In this document: positions 60,592-64,000 of the stretch, piece after piece
Layout of the letters: each line of letters starts with the position of its first letter
How positions within the stretch are numbered: position 1 is the first letter of the stretch
Source of the DNA: Goodfellowiella coeruleoviolacea
Lineage (GTDB): Bacteria; Actinomycetota; Actinomycetes; Mycobacteriales; Pseudonocardiaceae
Direction of reading: 5' to 3'
DNA length: 64,000 nt
Assembly (NCBI RefSeq): GCF_024171785.1
Contig: NZ_JAMTCK010000005.1
Coordinates: 91,591-155,590 of the forward strand
The notes under the pieces: generated by a model
The model's database searches: none
What the model was told of the DNA's origin: nothing
Seen by the model: only the letters and a program-made list of their open reading frames with translations
Position numbers and translations under genes: made by a program

Positions 60592-61776
60592 TCACCGCCC
60601 CGCGTAGGTGAGGTTGCGGCCGTCGCTCGGGTCGAAGACCTGGACCTTGTCGTTGTCGAACCAGATCTTCGCGGTGGCGCCCTCGGCCACCGACGAGGCC
60701 GCGGACAGCCGGGTGACCAGCTCGATGCCGCTGGCCGTCACCTCGGCCGACCCCGCGTCCGCGGCCAGCTCGGCCAGCTCCTCGCTGGCGGCCTGTTCGC
60801 CGTGCAGGGAGAAGTAGGCGTACTTGTCGGCGCCCATCGACTCCAGCACGTCCACCTGGCCCTCGAACACCACGCCCCGGTCCCGGGTGGGCTCGTCCAG
60901 CAGGTGGGCGTCCTCGAAGTGCTCCGGCCGCACGCCCATGATGACCTCGCGCGGCGCGTTGGCCTTGGCCAGCAGCCCCGCGATCCGGCCGGTCAGCGGC
61001 ACGTCGCCGAGCACGGTGCGCAGCGTGTCGTTCTCGATGGTGCCCGGCACGAAGTTCATCGACGGCGAGCCGATGAACCCGGCCACGAACAGGTTGGCCG
61101 GGTGGTCGTAGAGCGCCTGCGGCGCGCCGACCTGCTGCACCACGCCACCGCGCATCACCACCACCCGGTCGCCGAGGGTCATCGCCTCGGTCTGGTCGTG
61201 GGTGACGTAGATGGTGGTGGTGCCCAGCTGCTTCTGCAGCCGCGACACCGAGGTGCGCATCTGCACCCGCAGCTTGGCGTCCAGATTGGACAGTGGCTCG
61301 TCCATCAGGAACGCCTTGGGGTTGCGCACGATCGCACGCCCCATGGCCACCCGCTGCCGCTGTCCACCGGACAGGTTGGACGGTTTGCGGTCCAGGTGCT
61401 GGGTCAGGTCGAGGATCTTGGCCGCCTCGGTGACCTTCTTCTCCACCGTGGCGTTGTCCACTTTGGCCAGTCGCAGCGGGAAGGCCATGTTCTCCCGCAC
61501 GGTCATGTGCGGGTAGAGCGCGTAGGACTGGAACACCATGGCGATGTCCCGGTCCTTGGGGGCCTGCTCGTTCATCCGCTTGCCGCCGATGCGCAGCTCC
61601 CCGCTGGTGATGTCCTCCAGCCCGGCGATCATGTTGAGCGTGGTGGACTTGCCGCAGCCCGACGGGCCGACCAGGATGATGAACTCGCCGTCGGCGATCT
61701 CGATGTCCACCTCGGAGACGGCCAGCGCGCCGTCCGGGTATCGCTTGGTCACCTTGTCCAGGACGATCTCAGCCAT
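60592..61776 (-). CDS. Sugar ABC transporter ATP-binding protein (UgpC/SugC type)
   Basis: The 394-residue ATPase has Walker A GPSGCGKST (about 37-45), the Q-loop MVFQSYALYPHMTVREN, signature NLSGGQRQRVAMGRA, Walker B FLMDEPLSNLD and the switch His in YVTHD. The C-terminal OB-like regulatory domain (about 240-394) includes GVRPEHFED, typical of MalK/UgpC/SugC proteins. It is the last gene of a binding protein-permease-permease-ATPase operon, the same order as mycobacterial lpqY-sugABC. Sugar identity is not determinable. Confidence 0.94.
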   Translation of the reverse strand: MAEIVLDKVTKRYPDGALAVSEVDIEIADGEFIILVGPSGCGKSTTLNMIAGLEDITSGELRIGGKRMNEQAPKDRDIAMVFQSYALYPHMTVRENMAFPLRLAKVDNATVEKKVTEAAKILDLTQHLDRKPSNLSGGQRQRVAMGRAIVRNPKAFLMDEPLSNLDAKLRVQMRTSVSRLQKQLGTTTIYVTHDQTEAMTLGDRVVVMRGGVVQQVGAPQALYDHPANLFVAGFIGSPSMNFVPGTIENDTLRTVLGDVPLTGRIAGLLAKANAPREVIMGVRPEHFEDAHLLDEPTRDRGVVFEGQVDVLESMGADKYAYFSLHGEQAASEELAELAADAGSAEVTASGIELVTRLSAASSVAEGATAKIWFDNDKVQVFDPSDGRNLTYAGR

Positions 61777-61781
61777 CTTCC

Positions 61782-62627
61782 CTACCCCTTGACGGCGCCC
61801 GACGTCAGCCCCGCCACGATGCGACGCTGGAAGAACAACACGAACACGATGATCGGGATGGTGATCACCACGGCCGCCGCGGAGATCGTCCCGGTGGGGT
61901 CCTCGAACTGGGAGGCCCCGGTGAAGAACGACAGCGCCGCCGGCACGGTCCTCGACGCCTCGGTCGAGGTGAGCGAGATGGCGAACAGGAAGTCGTTCCA
62001 GCAGAAGATGAACACCAGGATCGCCGTGGTGAACACGCCCGGCGCGGCCAGCGGCGCGATCACCCGGCGGAACGCCTGCCCCGGCGTGGCACCGTCCATC
62101 TTGGCCGCCTTCTCCAGCTCCCACGGGATCTCCCGGAAGAACGCGGAGAGCGTGTAGATGGCCAGCGGCAGCGAGAACGTGATGTAGGGCAGGATCAGCC
62201 CGGGCCAGGTGTTGAACAGGCCCAGCGACCGCTCGATCTCGAACAGCGGCGAGACCAGCGCGACCTGCGGGAACATCGCGATGAGCAGGGACACCCCGAC
62301 CAGCACCCGCTTGCCGGGGAAGTCCAGCCTGGCGATGGCGTAGGCGGCCATGGTGCCCAGCACCACGGCGATGGCCGTGGCGATCAGCGCGATGCCGATG
62401 GAGTTGGCCAGCGCCCGCACGAACTCCGGTGTCTGGAAGATCAGCCGGTAGTTCTCCAGCGTCCACGCGCGCGGGATGAAGTTGCCGTCGTTGAGGGTTT
62501 CCGGTGTCTTGAACGACAGCGACAGGATCCACAGCACCGGCACCAGCGCGTAGACCACGACCACGATGTCCAACAGCGTCCAGCGGATCTTGCGGCCGGT
62601 GCTGTCGGTACCGGCGATGACCGCCAT
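61782..62627 (-). CDS. Carbohydrate ABC transporter permease (SugB/MalG type)
   Basis: The 281-residue permease has six transmembrane helices and the ATPase-coupling EAA loop, seen here as [28 protein letters not shown] (about 170-197). It starts where the preceding permease stops (ATGA) and lies 5 bases from the ATPase gene. Confidence 0.94.
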   Translation of the reverse strand: MAVIAGTDSTGRKIRWTLLDIVVVVYALVPVLWILSLSFKTPETLNDGNFIPRAWTLENYRLIFQTPEFVRALANSIGIALIATAIAVVLGTMAAYAIARLDFPGKRVLVGVSLLIAMFPQVALVSPLFEIERSLGLFNTWPGLILPYITFSLPLAIYTLSAFFREIPWELEKAAKMDGATPGQAFRRVIAPLAAPGVFTTAILVFIFCWNDFLFAISLTSTEASRTVPAALSFFTGASQFEDPTGTISAAAVVITIPIIVFVLFFQRRIVAGLTSGAVKG

Positions 62628-63628
62628 CAGCGCCTCCCCCCTTGGTCACTGCCGGGTGCGGCCGTGCCGAACACCTTCACGAACACGAACGCGATGATCG
62701 CGACCGTGATGAAGATCAGCACCGACATGGTCGAGCCAACGCCCAGGTTCAGGCCCTTGATCAGGTTGTTGTAGGTCTGCATGGACACCGACGCGGTGTC
62801 CTGCGCGCCACTGGTCAGCACGAAGATGTTGTCGAAGATGCGGAACGCGTCCAGCGTGCGGAACAGCAGCGCCACCAGGATCGCCGGCTTCATCACCGGC
62901 ACCATCACCCTGGTGAACCGCTGCCAGGCGCTCGCCCCGTCCATGGCCGCGGCCTTGAGCAGGTCGTCCGGCACCAGGGCCAGTCCGGCCATCAGCAGCA
63001 GCGCCATGAACGGCGTGGTCTTCCACACCTCGGCCGACACGATGATGGCCAGCGCGGGCAGCCGCTCGGTGAGCAGCGCGGTGTCCGGGCCGACCAGGTT
63101 GGCCAGGTAACCGGTGCCCGGGGTCCAGGCGTAGTACCAGCTGAACGCGGCGACCACGGTGACGATGCCGTACGGGATCAGCGCGACCGTGCGGACCAGG
63201 CCGCGGCCGACGATGGTGCGGTGCATGATCAGTGCCAGCGCCATGCCCAGCACCAGTTCGAGCACCACCGACACCACGGTCAACAGCGCGGTCACGCCGA
63301 ACGCGGTCCACCAGTACGGGCTGCTCAGCACGGTGATGTAGTTGTCGAGGCCGACGAACTCGCGCTGGTCGGGGAAGCGCAGGTCGAACCGCTGCAACGA
63401 CAGCCACACCGAGTAGATGATCGGCCAGCCGGTGACCGCGATCATCACCAGCGCGGCCGGCGCGCACAGCAGCAGGCCCAGTCGGCGCTCGGCCTTCTTG
63501 CCCTCGCTGAGCACCGGCTTGGCCCGTCTCGCCGAGCCGGTCGAACCGGCCGAGCCGCCGCGCACCCCGCGCGCGGTGGCGCTGGCGCCGGCCACGTTCT
63601 CGGCGGACAACTGGGAAGCCTCACTCAC
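62627..63628 (-). CDS. Carbohydrate ABC transporter permease (SugA/MalF type)
   Basis: The 333-residue permease has a polar Ser/Gly/Ala-rich N-terminus (~45 residues) and six helices. The EAA loop is [27 protein letters not shown]. It pairs with the next permease to form the channel. The GTG at 63628 overlaps the stop of the binding-protein gene (GTGA); the open frame continues to 63919 but over the binding-protein gene. Confidence 0.93.
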   Translation of the reverse strand: MSEASQLSAENVAGASATARGVRGGSAGSTGSARRAKPVLSEGKKAERRLGLLLCAPAALVMIAVTGWPIIYSVWLSLQRFDLRFPDQREFVGLDNYITVLSSPYWWTAFGVTALLTVVSVVLELVLGMALALIMHRTIVGRGLVRTVALIPYGIVTVVAAFSWYYAWTPGTGYLANLVGPDTALLTERLPALAIIVSAEVWKTTPFMALLLMAGLALVPDDLLKAAAMDGASAWQRFTRVMVPVMKPAILVALLFRTLDAFRIFDNIFVLTSGAQDTASVSMQTYNNLIKGLNLGVGSTMSVLIFITVAIIAFVFVKVFGTAAPGSDQGGRR

Positions 63629-64000
63629 GGGACGACCCCCTTGGACTCGATGGCGTCCTGCAACTCGCGGCGCAGCCGCTCGGCGGTGGCCTGCGGGTCG
63701 ATCGCGCCGGGTGGGGACAGCACCTTCGACATGATGGTGGAGGCGCTCTGGTAGGCCGGGGTGAGCGGACGCACCGCCGGGTCCTTCAGCTCCTCCAGGA
63801 TCATGTCCCGCATCGGGTACGCCTCGGCCATCTCCGGCTCGGCGTAGACCGACTCGATGGTGGGCGGCACCCCGTCGTTGATGGCGGAGAACTTCTGGCT
63901 CTCCGCGCTGCGCAGGCACAGCGCGGTCTCGAACGCCTCGTCCTGGTGCTGGGAGTAGGAGCTGACCGCCAGGTCGTAGCCGCCGATGGTGGCCTTGCCC
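63625..64000 (-). CDS. Sugar ABC transporter substrate-binding protein, C-terminal part
   Basis: The frame is open to the window end, giving the last ~124 residues. GGYDLAVSSYSQHQDEAFETALCLRS, SAINDGVPPTIESVYAEPEM and PLTPAYQSASTIMSKVLSP match the C-terminal lobe of family 1 solute-binding proteins of the LpqY/MalE kind. The N-terminus with its presumed lipobox lies beyond 64000. Confidence 0.85.
   Translation of the reverse strand, partial: GKATIGGYDLAVSSYSQHQDEAFETALCLRSAESQKFSAINDGVPPTIESVYAEPEMAEAYPMRDMILEELKDPAVRPLTPAYQSASTIMSKVLSPPGAIDPQATAERLRRELQDAIESKGVVP

Noticed and set aside
60592-62649. A 685-codon frame that looks like a permease-ATPase fusion
   Set aside because: Only the part from 61776 down encodes the ATPase; the rest is an out-of-frame reading over the separate permease gene, which has its own start and stop.

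Overview
The window is chromosomal DNA of a very GC-rich actinomycete, most likely of the Pseudonocardiales (Amycolatopsis/Saccharothrix/Crossiella-type relatives). This placement is inferred from strong GC at third codon positions, GTG starts, leaderless -10 arrangements, and a gene order (carboxypeptidase, SCO4848-like protein, sdhCDAB, nucleoside ABC transporter, cdd, thymidine phosphorylase) that resembles the Streptomyces core. No rRNA, CRISPR array, integrase or complete insertion sequence was seen. One tRNA-like gene is present.

Layout. 1-4.7 kb: the end of a repeat-rich secreted-type protein, an ACC-synthase-like aminotransferase, a DacB1-like carboxypeptidase homologue that lacks its SxxK serine, and two small membrane proteins. 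5.0-8.5 kb: sdhCDAB (minus strand). 8.7-16.8 kb: endonuclease V, then a nucleoside salvage block in which a BMP lipoprotein, a double ATPase and two permeases import nucleosides, and cytidine deaminase and thymidine phosphorylase process them. 16.8-25.5 kb: accessory genes (GNAT, AraC, DUF1772, WYL regulator with a UvrA-like ABC protein, Cmx/CmrA-type efflux pump, inositol-phosphatase-like enzyme), separated by intergenic repeats.

25.8-35.9 kb: eight tightly packed minus-strand genes that look like an actinobacterial Pel-like exopolysaccharide locus: a secreted NodB-like deacetylase, a PelF-like (DUF3492) glycosyltransferase, a large polytopic membrane protein, three nucleotide-sugar enzymes, a spherulation-specific family 4 protein and a GH114 lipoprotein. 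An 800-base, unusually AT-rich region without genes lies upstream. 36.7-38.4 kb: a DUF885 protein. 38.6-41.2 kb: a compact minus-strand unit of a 40-residue peptide, an ATP-grasp ligase and a SagB-type oxidoreductase, followed by a class I tRNA with a UAA anticodon. This is the strongest candidate for an undescribed peptide-modification system.

41.4-51.4 kb: type II NADH dehydrogenase, small enzymes, a VapBC-type toxin-antitoxin pair, family 5 uracil-DNA glycosylase, S10 peptidase and a P450. 51.6-53.9 kb: a MarR regulator and a DHA2-type efflux pump separated by two matching operator-like sites. 54.1-56.6 kb: a SigE-family sigma factor with a membrane-anchored partner, and a DUF1906 protein. 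56.8-60.5 kb: cydAB, a LysE exporter and a DinB-like protein. 60.6-64 kb: a SugABC-like sugar importer whose binding protein runs off the window end.
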